Shown in pieces: positions 1 to 12,129 of a stretch of 64,000 nt of DNA. Position 1 is the stretch's first letter, and each line of letters starts with the position of its first letter. This DNA comes from Monoplex corrugatus. Lineage: Eukaryota > Mollusca > Gastropoda > Littorinimorpha > Ranellidae. The stretch is from NCBI GenBank assembly GCA_030674185.1, contig JAPXFY010000031.1, forward strand, positions 36,569,723-36,633,722, written 5' to 3'. The position numbers and the translations under genes are program-made. The notes under the pieces are model-generated. The model worked only from the letters and a program-made list of their open reading frames with translations, did no database searches and had not been told where the DNA came from.

Positions 1-394
1 GAATTATTAACCTATGTCAAGGTTGTGCCATTTGCTGTTATTTTGCATGAGGGGATTTCATGGTTTTTTTTTTACTGATCACCATGACTTCAGTCTTCCT
101 GCTGTTTAGTTCCAACCCCTTACCTTTGCTTTCTATTTCTAGTATATTCACAAGGTTTTGTAGGTCCCTTTCATTTTCTGTCCCTTTCCTTTTCACTACT
201 ACTAATACTATTTACATAGCACAAACGTACACGTCAGAGAAGGCTTGCTACACTTCACAAACAGCCTGAACATTGTGATGTTTATACAGCATGTACAACA
301 ATTAGAAACACACACTAAAATGTCAATGCAGCATAAACATTGCCATGCCAATAAATCATAATGCAATACAAATATTATGGGATACACGTACACA

Positions 395-570
395 CCAATC
401 ATCATCATCATCATCATGTGCCCTGCCACATGGCGTTGGCGATCATGGCCCGCCATATGCATCTATTCCTTGTCGCCGCAAGCACATCTTCCACTCTCTC
501 TGTCCTCAGCCACCCTGCAAGTCTGTCCAATATTTTCTCATCACAAATGTACACACCAACATATTAATGC
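395..570 (-). mobile_element. LINE 3-prime fragment, family 1
   Basis: CATCATCATCATCATCATGTGCCCTGCC at the start is the inverse of the (TGATGA)n tail and last coding codons (NAMWQGT) of the copy at 8960-9400. About 170 bp, interrupted, non-functional. Confidence 0.6.
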
Positions 571-737
571 AATGTAAACATGGTTCATTAAAAATAACAA
601 CAAATATGTTATATGTTTTTTTTTTTCAATTTATGACTGACAATTACACACATGAAAATACAAAACATAAAACATACATGCACATGTACATATAGGCTAC
701 ATACACACACACCCTGTACGTACACACATAAAACCTA

Positions 738-739
<2 letters not shown>

Positions 740-826
<87 letters not shown>

Positions 827-1010
827 TCCTCTTACCATCCCTCCCATTTCCGTCTCTTTTCCATTTCTTTAAATTTCTGTTTCACTGGAGAAGCCCACCT
901 TCCATTCCGCGCTGCAAGCGGCTGCCCAGTATTACTTTAGAAAAATAGGCCTACCAATAGTTAGTTATCTGATAACTGATAGTTCTTGCTTTTCTTTTTG
1001 TGGTATAGAT

Positions 1011-1069
<59 letters not shown>

Positions 1070-1155
1070 CCGCGTGTGTGTGTGTGTGTGCGTGCGTGCG
1101 TGCGTGTGTTGTGTGTGTGTCGTGCGTGTGTGTGTGTGTGTGTGTGTGTTGTGTG

Positions 1156-1212
<57 letters not shown>
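740..1212. repeat. (CA)n at 740-825 and (TG)n at 1014-1212
   Basis: Two facing dinucleotide arrays, 86 and 199 bp, with single-base slips (TGTGTTGTG, CGTGCGTGCGTG) in the second. Between them about 190 bp of unique DNA with no feature. Confidence 0.95.
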
Positions 1213-1857
1213 CATTCCTGAAAAACAGTCCCCTGAGGAAGGCTATGCACAGGCCGAAGTACTGGGCTCAAAATTCTAGTTTGTTGTCTTGATTTTTGGT
1301 TTATCTGCGGTATATGTGTATCGCATATGTATGTATATTTTTGTTTGTTTGTTTGTTTGTTTTCGTTTTTTGCTTTGTTTTGTTTTTTGTTTTGTTGTTT
1401 TTCTCAGTATAAAAATGATTGATGTTATGCTGACTCAGATTTTGTTCACAAAATTATGATTTTAAGCACCATAAGGACTTCAGATTTTCCAAGATGCAAG
1501 TTTTTGGTTATAGTGGCATTGCCTGCAAGTTTATCAGCACATTTCACATTTATTACCCTTGACACCTTGTGTCCGGACAGAACATAGACAAATCCTACAT
1601 GTCTAGTTGTAGAATGACTTCCCGCCAGTCTGAGGTTTCTGCTCCAATCTGCGCTTTTTGAAGTAGGTTCATAACAATCGAGCTGCCCTACTTATATTTA
1701 GGCGCAGTACAATCTTAGGATCAAAAGCTGTTTGGCAGAAAATTTTCACGAATGTTACTCGTGTGTAACGGAAATCGGTCAAAGAGGAGTAACCCTGTTT
1801 TTGGTACCCTTGGACGCTTCTGTGGTAATTTCTTTCCCATTAAAGATTATTCTCCCA

Positions 1858-2195
1858 TGTCGTCATCATCGCGTGCCTTGCCGCATGGCGTTAGTGATAT
1901 GGCCCTCCATTGAATCAATCTTTTGTCGTTGCAAGCATATCTCCTACCCTTATTGCCCCACTCACTGTGCAAGACTATCAAGTATTTTCTCCGTAGGCTG
2001 CCTGGTAGTCTTACCTCTCTAGCTTTTCTGTTGTGACTAGCTGATCAACTTCTTCTTGCCACATGAAATTCCTATGTTGCTTGTATTTTCCTAATCTTCT
2101 CCAGTAATGTTCTTTTTTGTGTTTGCTTTTTTCAAGACTGATTCTGTTTGTTTTACTTGCTGTCCATAGAACTCTTAACATTTTTCTGAGAAACC
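1858..2195 (-). mobile_element. LINE 3-prime fragment, family 1
   Basis: Minus-strand copy: starts at the CATCATC tail, and continues through the region matching KLEGKRAPGRPRE to LRVPWTAKKTN of the 8986-9390 copy (here FLRKMLRVLWTASKTNRISL). Several frameshifts. Confidence 0.65.
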
Positions 2196-2750
2196 AGAAA
2201 GCCGTATCACCAACGCCATCCTGCAAGGCACACGATGATGACTTCATAAAATTTATTGGGAAAGAATTGGAATGGCAAAGCAAAAAAATGGTCCAACTCA
2301 AAACATCTGGAAAGACATGATTTATGGCTGTGAAGCCTGGACTCTGAGAAAAAAAACACTGATTGCAGAAGAATTGAGGCAGCAGAAATGTTTGATCGGA
2401 GACTACTACAAGTCGAATGGACTGACAGAAGAACTAATGAAAGTGTCCTGGAAGAATTTGATACCACCAGAAAACTACTAAACTCTAGCAGACATCAACA
2501 AGAGAAAACAAATACATTGACCATGTGTCAAGCATCAAGAACATGGACCTTATGGCAACCATCTTTCAAGGAAAAACAGTGGCAAAAAAGAAGAAAGGCA
2601 GACCTCGAAACTCATACATCGAGAACATAACCGAAATCAGTGGTTAAATATTCAAGAAACTGCCCACAAAAATCAAGACAGAGCGGCCTGTAGTGTCAGC
2701 GGCCAACACCGAACCTGTGACGCCGACAGGTATGTGGGAGAGGACTACTA
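2196..2750 (+). mobile_element. LINE 3-prime fragments, family 1 end plus family 2
   Basis: 2196-2240 is a short plus-strand family 1 end (AACGCCATCCTGCAAGGCAC). From 2316 a second family reads YGCEAWTLRKK, then in a shifted frame MFDRRLLQVEWTDRRTNESV and later [20 protein letters not shown], ending in SAANTEPVTPTG. This is the reverse-transcriptase C-terminal region of endonuclease/RT LINEs. Related family 2 pieces occur at 41330, 43618 and 47362. Confidence 0.65.
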
Positions 2751-2999
2751 CAAAACTGTCTGAGGGTGCCGAAACAGAGTTACTCCTCTTCGATCGATTT
2801 CAGTACAAACACGCTACAATCGCGAAAATTTTCCTCCCAAGACGCTAAGTTTTGTTCATTTGTGATCTTAAAACAAACAAAACAAAAACAAACAAACAAA
2901 ACAAACAAACAAAACGAAAAAAATCAGAATGCGTGTATAATACAACCAGACAAAACAGGCACAAAATTTCGGCCAACTGGCCTTTGTCAAGATAGATTT

Positions 3000-3730
3000 A
3001 AGATCTCCTAATTTTTGTATATGGTGTTTGTTCATTTGAGATCATATGTCTATGAATCATTTATTTCCTCACGATCTACGGTCTGCAGATAGAATCTTTT
3101 TTCTCTCGTTACTGATCATATGTAAACATTTACTCCCTTGGTTACTGCCAGCTCTTTTGCAGGGGATTCAGTATCGTCCCTTTCCGTATGGGCTTGGATA
3201 TGGGATATGAAGCACGAGTCAGGTGTCAGTTGACTGTGCAGGATTATGCCCTGGCATGGCAGAATAACATAAACAGATGTTTTTTTTCCATGTTAGAAAA
3301 TTGGTACAGTCGATGTTTTGTTTAATTCAACATATCCTGAACAAAGGTAAGGAAAGTTTTCACCGACAAATATTTGTGTTGTGCTTTCTAACCCAAAATA
3401 AAAATTCGGTACAAAAAAAAAAAGAAAAAAAAGAAGTAAATGTTACTTTTAAAACTCAAAATCGAAGAGCGAGAATCACACTACAGTACGCAACAAAGGT
3501 TGCGATGGGAGGCAACTTTTACTAACGTTGTCACTGTGAAACTGCAATTATTTCCCCTAGTACGTTGTTGCATTTCTTAGACATTATTATCAATTTTTTT
3601 AAATTAATAGATTTTATCATACAAAGAGAGTTTTAAATGATAGGCAGACACAGATTATGCGTCAATATGGATCTTAAGGGTGAGATTTACAAGGCTGACT
3701 TACAGCACAGGTCTACCGACTAAAATAATT
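3000..3730. other. Unique AT-rich DNA, nothing identified
   Basis: Begins with the CAGACAAAACAGGCAC dispersed piece at 2943-3010 (also at 44672 and 31040). Nothing else is recognised. Confidence 0.5.
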
Positions 3731-3732
3731 CC

Positions 3733-4053
3733 ATATGCGACTATCTGGAGCTGCCTACACCAGGCTCTGATTGGCTCTTGGGTAGATGCCGCCGCCGCCG
3801 CCCATTCTTTCTTTTAATCCGGCTCTGGAATGTGGTTGCATCAACGGCTCAAGAAAGAGATAGTTTTTGACGAAGATCTTAAATGCACTGCTATGTGCTC
3901 TTCAATACGATACTAAACAGTCGTAGTAGAGCTATCTAGGATTTTGCACACAAAGTGGTAATAGCAGACGAACAATTCACGATAGCGGCCAGAAATGGCG
4001 CAGCCAATCAGAGCCTATTTTGTTGGTGTAGGCAGCTTCAGATAGTCGCATGT
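3733..4053. mobile_element. Long-TIR MITE with (GCC)n core
   Basis: ATGCGACTATCTGGAGCTGCC, TACACCA and GGCTCTGATTGGCT on the left reappear inverted on the right (AGCCAATCAGAGCC ... GGTGTAGGCAGCTTCAGATA, GTCGCAT). 321 bp; the arms carry CCAAT boxes and the left part a GCCGCCGCCGCC run. No ORF. Confidence 0.65.
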
Positions 4054-4099
4054 AAATATTACAGTGTTAAAAAAATATTGTTACGGTGTCCCATGATAC

Positions 4100-4560
4100 T
4101 GAGGTCGTAGGGAAAGTGACGTGGTAGGATCTCAACTTGTCTCAGAGCTAGAAATATATTATGACACACACGGATTCAGTATTTTAGGCCTATCGGCTTT
4201 CCTTCACTGTTTTATCTTCCGCAACCTTGGGTGAAAAGGATCAGGTACACATTTCAAGTCATTTGCAAATAGGAAGACAAGAGGCCATATGCATAGATAC
4301 TTTCTCGTGCTAAACTCAAATTCGAAGTCAGACTGGAACGCGGTAGCTCAACCCCACAGCCAAGAGGCTTCCAGTTCAGTAGCACTCTAATATAAAGACG
4401 CCGAAGATTGATCAAAACATTATTTGACCTTGACAGTGAAACCATATCGAGGCTCGCAAAATCTGTTTTTCACAGAGGGAAACTAAACATCCTTGTCGAT
4501 TTTTGATTTTGTGACTGAATCGAAACGTTGGTGCATCATTCGCAGGTAAGCCTGTTTGCA
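4100..4560 (+). promoter_or_regulatory. Possible promoter/5-prime exon edge with consensus donor
   Basis: A weakly GC-rich unique stretch ends at CATTCGCAG|gtaagcc (donor at 4546-4547), a perfect splice donor without an upstream frame. It could be a non-coding first exon of the MCT-like gene 23 kb downstream, or chance. No TATA box is obvious. Confidence 0.25.
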
Positions 4561-5320
4561 TACGTTCACAAGGTCTGTCAGTTTTAATTGTTTGGGATTT
4601 GAAAAATGTTAAATGGCTTCGTTTACAGGCTGAGTATGACTGACACTGTCACGTGCAATGAAAAAGAAGCAGACGATTTTGTCGGATTTATTTTGAAGGT
4701 ACAGAGAGATCTTACGAGTAGTGTCTAGGCTACAGTGAATAGGAGTGGCCCCCACGGCGTTGTATTGATAGTTATGAACTGATCGTTAAAAATGATAACA
4801 TGAAATGATGAACCACAGCAACAGCTAAACCTCACCTTTTCTGACTAAGTACATCTAGTCATCTACTGAAGTGGGCCTACTATCTTACTGTCAGATGTGC
4901 AGCAAGTTTCATTCATGTTCTGTGTATTGGTAAGATCTACAAAACTGGTGTTTGTCAACCAGCTGTAAAAAATTTCCAGTTGTCTGAAAACGAGAAACTG
5001 GACGTAACTAAGGTAACCAGTGTAAGAGAGCCAGATGGCGGTGGGGATGGGGTCTCTCATAGTCTCAAACTCTTTGAGTCCCTGTCTGTGAACAAAGACT
5101 TTTTCCCTGAGGTAATTAGCATGAACACATTTTTAAATTAAAGAAATATCATGTGAGCCTGCTTATATGCGAGGGGGGGGGGGGGGATGGCTAAATATTG
5201 TGTGTAAGAAATCAAGTAAATCTCTGGGAGATCTATCAGGCTGATACATGGTGAGATGTACACAATGTGATGTGTGCACGTAGGGGCCTGCATATTTATG
5301 AGTATGTGTGTGTATGTGTG
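4560..5320. other. Unique AT-rich DNA, nothing identified
   Basis: No protein-like frame longer than 65 codons, no repeat family recognised. Confidence 0.5.
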
Positions 5321-5328
5321 TAAGAGAA

Positions 5329-5331
5329 AGA

Positions 5332-5410
<79 letters not shown>

Positions 5411-5904
5411 ACTGCTTATTTTCAAGGTTAGTGGCAACAACAATTTTCTTGTATATCCAGCCTTTACTCATAGTGACTCTGCGCTAAGGATCCATTAATC
5501 CAAATATCTACAGAACAAGAACATCCCCCCCCACCCCTCAAGGGTAGTGGCTTTAGCACATTAATGTTTTATATAGCCAGTTCCTTGCCCCTTTCTTTTA
5601 AACAGTCGGGTACCCTCCTGCCCTTTGGTTTGGCGTCTTCTGCATGGATTTTTATCAAAGTGATTGTGGAACTTTGGTCCCGGGTAAGTGTTCTGGGCCA
5701 GACTGGCACCAACTTGCTGTGCAGATCCAAGAAAGAGACTAAGAGTGAGAGAGAGAGAGGGGGGGGGGTGGAGAGAGAGAGCACCATGACCTAGATTTTT
5801 TTTACTTCTTGGCTTTCTCCTTATCTTACAGAATCTGTTGTTCTAACATAGTAACAGCTTGGTGGATATGTGTGACTCCCGTTGTTCAAAGTTCAAGTGT
5901 GTGC

Positions 5905-5981
<77 letters not shown>
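5329..5981. repeat. (GA)n 5329-5406, G-runs and (TG)n 5898-5981
   Basis: GA array 78 bp; G12-15 at 5172-5186 and G9 at 5760; TG array 84 bp. Confidence 0.9.
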
Positions 5982-5982
<1 letters not shown>

Positions 5983-5989
5983 CAGGCAC

Positions 5990-7085
5990 ATTCAGATATG
6001 AATTTCAAATCAACAAGACTTTTTTTCAGTATTGATGACTAAATGACAGCGAAGGTTACTGTTTTTTTTATGTTTTTTTTTCTCCACAGCGACATGGCAT
6101 TGTGAAAAAGACTATGTATATGTATCGTAGCAGAAGAAAATCCAACTTACTAGTCGTCAGTCATAAATCTCAGTGACCTAAAAATAGCTGAACAAGGTCA
6201 AAATTATGACCACTGAAATTTTGAGTCTATATCATGTTATCTTCATTTTTATGGTGTAAAACACCTTAAAAAGCAGTTTAAAATAAATAACACTTTCTAG
6301 TTTTATGAGCTTATTACTTTCTTTCTCAGAGATGAACTTTCAAAAGTTTAATTGCAATGTGGCTAAACAGAAAATCATGAATATGGATAAACCAGCCACT
6401 ATGTAGTGATGGGAAACAAGCGCCAACTAAGGCAGTTTTTGCTCCAATTCACATTGTGATAAAATGACTCATATGACTTGCACAGAATTATAAAAAGCTT
6501 TCATAAATAAAATGATCTTCCCACCTGCTTTTGTTTTTATTAAATTTGCATGAAAATGTGTGAAAGTCATTCCTGAGTAACAGAAACTGACACGAGCACG
6601 CACGCTGACAGACCCTGCGGCCATTTTTTTCAAAAGTCCCTCAGCACTTTGAACATTGGATAAGTCAGTTGACATTTGCTATATTGAACTAGTGCAATAT
6701 GTGTTTGGCAAAACAAGCAAGCAAGCAAGCAAGCAAACAAACAAACAAACAAACAAACAAACAAACAAGCAGTAACCTGAAAAAAAAAGAAAAAAATTGC
6801 TTAATGATGCTGTAATTTAAGCTTCTGTTTTCAATTCTTCATTTTCAGTTATTTTTGAGACTCCCGAAAAAGTGTTCATCACACAATATAGATGAATAAT
6901 TTCTTTTTTTTGTTGAAAGGGTACAATATGTGTTTGGCACAAAAACTTGGCTTAATGTTGCTGCAAATGTAACATGAGTTTCGGTTTTCATTTGTATAAC
7001 CTGAAGACCACATGGGAGACTTTCTACAAAAAGGTCATCACATTATAGATTATGTTGTGGCGTCTTCAGTTGCAGAAGTGATTGT
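5990..7085. other. Unique AT-rich DNA, nothing identified
   Basis: Contains a (CAAG)n/(CAAA)n stretch at 6712-6768. Two near-copies of ACAATATGTGTTTGGCA (6693, 6923) hint at an old duplication. Confidence 0.5.
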
Positions 7086-7089
7086 AATT

Positions 7090-7195
7090 TGTATCGTTAT
7101 TCTCACTAGTGAGAAAGTAGTATATCGTTGTATTGTTATTCTCACTAGTGAGAAAGTAGTGTATCATTATTCTCTCACAAGTGAGAAAGTAATGT
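7090..7195 (+). repeat. Three tandem units with a TTCTCACTAGTGAGAA dyad
   Basis: TTATTCTCACTAGTGAGAAA plus GTAGTRTATC, three copies of about 36 bp, each with a 16-bp palindrome (third unit CTCACAAGTGAG). Confidence 0.75.
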
Positions 7196-7504
7196 TTACT
7201 GTATGAATTAAGAAATTTCAGTTGTGAACATTGTAATGTTTACTTTTTTTTTTTAATGTTTACATGCGCCCTCAGGTCATTTTATTTCTAATGTTAAGAT
7301 GTGACTTACTTCATGTTACAGATCTTTTTAAAAATACCTCAGGATAGCCCAAGATTGCTTAGAATTTGAAAAATTGAGGGGGAGAGGGGTGCATGCTCCC
7401 AACCCCCTTACTTTTTTTTCCCAAGTTAATTCCCCATGCATAATGATTTTAGTGTCAAAAATCATATTTTGTGGAAAAAAAAAAACCAAAAAACAAACAA
7501 AAAA

Positions 7505-7506
7505 AC

Positions 7507-7554
<48 letters not shown>

Positions 7555-8000
7555 GTATGTATATAAGTATAGGCATAGGGAACTGACCATTAAGTTGTAG
7601 TCTGGCTTTTCCTTGACGGCTTATGCTTGTCCCCAGTTCATGTTTACTGCTTCCTTAACAAAAGGTGTTTTGTTTCTATTTTCAGTATATTGAATTGATC
7701 CTGATGATGCCACTTATTGGCAAAAATTACACACTGCAGTGATAATTCGAAGAATCATCGTTGTCTCAAACCAGCTTCGTATATTATTATCAATGTTATC
7801 TATGGCACCAGTACATAATTATGGAGGTATGAGGTAGTGGATTTTTTTTAAGGCATCATAACATATTCAGGTAGAAATGAAAAATTTATCAAACAAACTA
7901 CCGGTATGAAAAGACTAACAAAATTAAAGGTTCAGAATAATCAGGCTTAATCAGTGTGTGTGTGTGTGTCTCTCTCTCTGTTTGTGTGTGTGTGTGTGTG

Positions 8001-8062
<62 letters not shown>

Positions 8063-8230
8063 CTATATTTGTACATGGTTATATTGATTTGTTATTTCAA
8101 CAACAAATGATAAGGATAACAAGAAAAAGGAGAAGATGAAGACGGATAATGATGATAATGATAATAATAGTAATAATGATGATGATAATACTTTAATGAT
8201 AATAATAATAATACTTAATAATAACAACAA
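7505..8230. repeat. (CA)n/(TA)n 7509-7553, (TG)n 7954-8060, (AATGAT)n 8140-8230
   Basis: Three microsatellites separated by unique AT-rich DNA in which I see no exon. Confidence 0.9.
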
Positions 8231-8672
8231 CAAAACAACACCACCACCAAACAAAAAACAAAATAGTGTCCTTTTCGTCCACAAAATGGGTTGCTTAATT
8301 CAGTAGTAATGATAAATCTAGGAGCCATGCAAACAATATAGAAATAAATAAATAAACAGTATATAATGAAAATTAAAAGAACTAAAAGGTCAGGAACAGT
8401 CAGGCTTAATGACAGGAAACTGGCTGCTGATTTCAATTTTAGTTTTAGTTTCTCATTATAGCGCCGCTGTGCTTGGAATAAGTTCCATAATCATGTAAGC
8501 CTACTGATGCCATAGATAACATTGATAATAATATCCAAAACGATCATGGTATAAGCCCTCTTCCTGTACACAAGACTGTATAGTATATCACTAATAATAA
8601 TATAGGGCCTACCTCATGGTTTACAAATTATTCAAAGTCTAAATCAGGACCTTTTTGTTTGAAATTCATAAC

Positions 8673-8920
8673 TTAAGTGATACAGGAAAAAATGATTGCT
8701 GTAAATATGTTTGCTGTAAATATGTGTTTATTCATGAATGGTACAATAATGTTGACGTCATGGACATATTTGAATGTAGTAGGAGCATTGTTGAGTTCAA
8801 GGAATTTGGTGGTACTCAATAATCCACAGCAGATTTTTTTCTGAAGCGTTCTGATTTGTCTTGGGTTTGTATAGGCACAACCGTATAACATTATCAGTTC
8901 TATATAACATTCACGAACTC
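8673..8920 (-). mobile_element. Probable LINE RT fragment (different family)
   Basis: The minus frame LYGCAYTNPRQIRTLQKKIC then NNAPTTFKYVHDVN has the pattern W/Y-G-x-x-x-x-x-x-x-x-I-x-x-L-Q-K seen at the C-terminus of CR1/jockey-type reverse transcriptases. Short and undated; could be chance. Confidence 0.35.
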
Positions 8921-8945
8921 TCTTCTTGATGTTGATGCCTATTAA

Positions 8946-9402
8946 TTAACACCAGGAAGAGAATGGTGAATTATATAGAACGATAATGTTATATGGTTGT
9001 GAGGCATGGACAGTCAACAAGCAAACCCAAAACAAGATTGAGGCAGCTGAGATGTGGTTTCTAAGAAGAATATTGAGAGTTCCATGGACAGCAAAGAAAA
9101 CAAACGAGACAGTCTTGATGGAGGCAGACACAAGAAGATCATTGATAAGGAAGATTAGGAAGAGACAGGCAAAATTTATGGGCCATTTTATGAGGAAAGG
9201 GGAATTGGAGCACCTGGTTACAACAGGAAAGCTGGAGGGAAAGAGAGCACCAGGTAGACCCAGGGAAAAAATATTGGACGGACTTGCAGAGTGGCTTAGG
9301 ACAGAGAGGATGGAAGATGTGCTTGCGGCAACAAGGGATAGATTGGTGTGGAGGGTCATGTTCACTAATGCCATGTGGCAGGGCACTTGATGATGATGAT
9401 GA
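8946..9402 (+). mobile_element. LINE 3-prime end, family 1 (best copy)
   Basis: Open for 134 codons to a stop followed by (TGA)n: MLYGCEAWTVNKQTQNKIEA, AEMWFLRRILRVPWTAKKTN, RRSLIRKIRKRQAKFMGHFM, EGKRAPGRPREKILDGLAEW and NAMWQGT. LYGCE-W-T and RRI-L-R are the post-thumb region of non-LTR retrotransposon reverse transcriptases; the GRPRE block and short trinucleotide tail are typical of their C-terminus. 5-prime truncated, so not autonomous, but intact over this part, hence relatively young. Confidence 0.8.
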
Positions 9403-9603
9403 TGTATAGGCATGTTTTTTTTTTAACACACTGTGCAGATAGTATATTGCTTCACAATCTGCATTTTCTCTCTTTGGAGTGCATGCATGCAGGGTGTTTC
9501 CGTGATTCCATTAACCAGCCAGTGATGTGATTTGCAGGATGTTTAAGGTGCCTTATTGATGTTCTGCATATGTATAGGCTACACAAACTGGCAGGTCTGT
9601 AGA

Positions 9604-10182
9604 CTCACTCATAGGGATGCCTGGGGGTTCTATCTGTATAAATAGTATCCCCACCTTCTGTAAATTCTTTGCTAGAAATTTCCTCTTTTCTGTCACTCCC
9701 TTTGTTTCTGCCTTGTTCTTTTGCTTTCTGTCATTTTTTCCTATCATTTTCTGCCTTGCTGGTCCATTCACCTGTATGTGTTCAATAAAGTCTTATGTAC
9801 TTTTTCTTAGGACTGATAATTGGGTACAGGTATTAAGTGCATTTTTGGCTCTGGGGAGGTGAGATATGTGAAAGCAGTTTTACGTAATTTATGCCTGTTT
9901 TTAGATATGTTTTGGTGTCATTATGTATGCTTAAGTTTGTATGCAGGTGTTTTTTAAATCGCCTGTGCGATAAATTGGATGGAATGGTCAGCGCCAGGGG
10001 CATGTCCTTAGATTGTGTGCTCGAATGCAATGATACGTGTACTTAATTTTCTTTTCTTTTTTTTCCGTTAAAACACTTTAAGTTTTGTATGTTTTGAAGC
10101 GGTTATAAATAGCCTTGATATGGCTCTATGCAGTCGGCTGGGTTTTAAACAACAGTAACACTAACAGCAACAATAACAAAAA
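9604..10182 (+). mobile_element. Repeat A retroposon with 11-bp target duplication
   Basis: Full-length copy (579 bp) between two copies of AGGTCTGTAGA (9593-9603 and 10183-10193). It starts near ATAGGGATGCCTGGGGG, has TATAAATAGTATCCCCACC, a middle with CTTTGTTTCTGCC and CCTTGCTGGTCCATTCACC, and ends GCAGTCGGCTGGGTTTTAAA then (AACAAT)-like DNA. No tRNA boxes and no ORF are obvious. The flanking duplication and simple 3-prime tail show retroposition by an L1/RTE-like machinery. Confidence 0.75.
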
Positions 10183-10199
10183 AGGTCTGTAGATATGTT

Positions 10200-11740
10200 T
10201 AAAGGAAGTGAGCCCAGGACCTTCCAATTGAAAGTCCGACCTTTACTCACTTGACTACCTATTGTCTACACAGCAAACATGCCCCCCTTCCCCCTCCCCT
10301 TTCCTGCCCTAACGTAAGCCAACAGTCCAGGCAAGTTGCCAGGTCACTGTCACAGTTGACAGTGATGGTGCATTGTTAAGGACACTTCAACCTTACCGCT
10401 CAAAGTCCATGCTCGTGCTGAGCTCACTTCCTTCGTTGTGCATACAGCAGTTGGGAGCTTATACCAGCTGCCAGTGTTGACCCAGTTAGATGTTACTTTG
10501 CCTCCTGTGTACTGTACACGTGTGTGTGTATGTGTGTGTGTGTGGTATCTGCTGTATATGTACAGGCTTGTAGTGTCTTCTGTCATGTTTATTCTGGACA
10601 TCAGTTGTGTGGTGTGTGGGCTGTAGCCCATAACAAATCGTCTGATATCTTAGGTTTTGGAGAATTGTTGGCTGTGTAAGTTGCTGTTCTGTGTTCAGTG
10701 TTCACCTGCTGTGAAAGTGTGTAGGTTTTAATACTGGTAATACTTGAATTATCACACACCATCACTGGCATTGGTTGTGATCATATTGGATATAAAATTT
10801 TATGGCGCTGAATGTATGCTGTACACAGAACCTCAGTTTACTACACATAACTTCAGTTTACTGTCTCTGTCTGTTAACTTATGAAAGTGGATTTTACTAC
10901 AGAACTGTGCTAGGGACAATTCCTTTGTTTGTCTTGAATATTTAACATGTGCTGTCATGTGCTTGTACACAGAACTTGTTTATCGTCTCGTCTGAGAGAC
11001 AGGCACCTAGACAACTATTAGAAATTTAGCGGAGTTGTGATAGATCTAGTGGAGTAGTGACAGTGTGCATCTGTACACTGTAATTTCTTAATTTTCAGAA
11101 AATTTCAGGTGTTTATTATGTTGGGCTTCCTAGTTCCGTTTTACTATGCATTCAACAATATGATCGTATGTAAGGCTTATCTGTGTGCAGGCTCATGATA
11201 TGTCATGGCTATTTTTGATCTGCATTATAAAATGTCACATGCTTCCGTAAAGATACATAAATTCACTGGATGCTTTATTAGCCCCTGGGGGCCTGTGAAG
11301 CAATGCTGCCCTTCATTTTATTTGTTTTTATATTTTTGGCGATTTTCCACTTCTCTATCTAGACTTGTTTTGAAATGTAATGAATGACTCTGTAGGTTAA
11401 ATTTACCATTTTATGCAACAAGGTAACTAAAGGTGAGGATATCTTCATTCACTTCAAATGGCAATTTCTCAAAATGGCCACTGGCCTATAATTGCTGATT
11501 TCAAATTACTACAACTTGTTTTCTAAGTGCCCAGCAACAAACCATCTGACACCGTTCCAAAGTTTATTTCCTGTAGTTTGAGACAATACTGATGAATAAG
11601 TTAATAACTCCAAATCTTCCAAAGATAATGTATCCTTTGTGTGATTTCGTCATGTTTGGGATGCTGTCTGCATGTTATAACATGTTTAGGATGCTGTCTG
11701 CATGTTATAACATCTCAATTTTCAGCAAACTCTTGACTTT
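10200..11740. other. Unique DNA, mostly nothing identified
   Basis: 10205-10275 resembles the 3-prime end of repeat G. A 31-bp direct repeat (ATGCTGTCTGCATGTTATAA) occurs at 11660 and 11691. No exon-like segment. Confidence 0.5.
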
Positions 11741-11741
11741 G

Positions 11742-11895
11742 TTAACCCTTTGACTCCCACACCCTGTCCACTATCGTCCTTTATTGTCAACCATGCTAGC
11801 GATGCAAAAACTTAATCCTTTGACTCCCTCACCCTATCCACCAGCTTCCTACAGGATAGGTGAGGGAGTCAAAGGGTTAAGTTTTTGCATTGTCG
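11742..11895. mobile_element. Foldback TTAA MITE (family B), copy 1
   Basis: Starts GTTAACCCTTTGACTCCCAC, core CCACCAGCTTCCTACAGGAT, then AGGTGAGGGAGTCAAAGGGT and TTAAG. The right outer half is shortened. Ends CCCTTTG next to TTAA fit piggyBac-type termini. Confidence 0.6.
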
Positions 11896-12129
11896 TCCAT
11901 GTCATCTGTAACATCTGTCTTTATTATGTTGGATATAGTGTGTGTTTTTTGTTGTTGTTGTTGTTATTATGTATCTCTGTTTATGTGGCATATGTGATAC
12001 TTGAAATGCACAGAGGGAGTCATCCTTATGATGTAACTGTAGTGTAAGTCGACAGTGTTGCATCCAGGAAGTTTGTTCAGAGTTTGACTTTGTTCAGTTT
12101 GCTCAAAGATGATTCATCAAACTTGCATA

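Larger units (their letters stand above)
1733..2848. mobile_element. Inverted-repeat composite enclosing LINE fragments
   Basis: The ~80 bp at 1733-1812 and at 2763-2848 are inverted copies of each other (shared GAAAATTTTC, GAAATCG, AAGAGGAGTAAC and CTGTTT, about 80% identical by eye). Between them lie a minus-strand LINE family 1 fragment, a short plus-strand family 1 end and a plus-strand family 2 fragment. This may be an old long-TIR element invaded by LINEs, or a LINE-filled palindrome. No target duplication could be fixed. Confidence 0.5.

Noticed and set aside
7090..7200. CRISPR array
   Set aside because: Only three units, no spacers of fixed size; eukaryotic tandem duplication.
8986..9390. 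Host gene of 134 residues
   Set aside because: Reverse-transcriptase C-terminus of a LINE, repeated in fragments at five other places.
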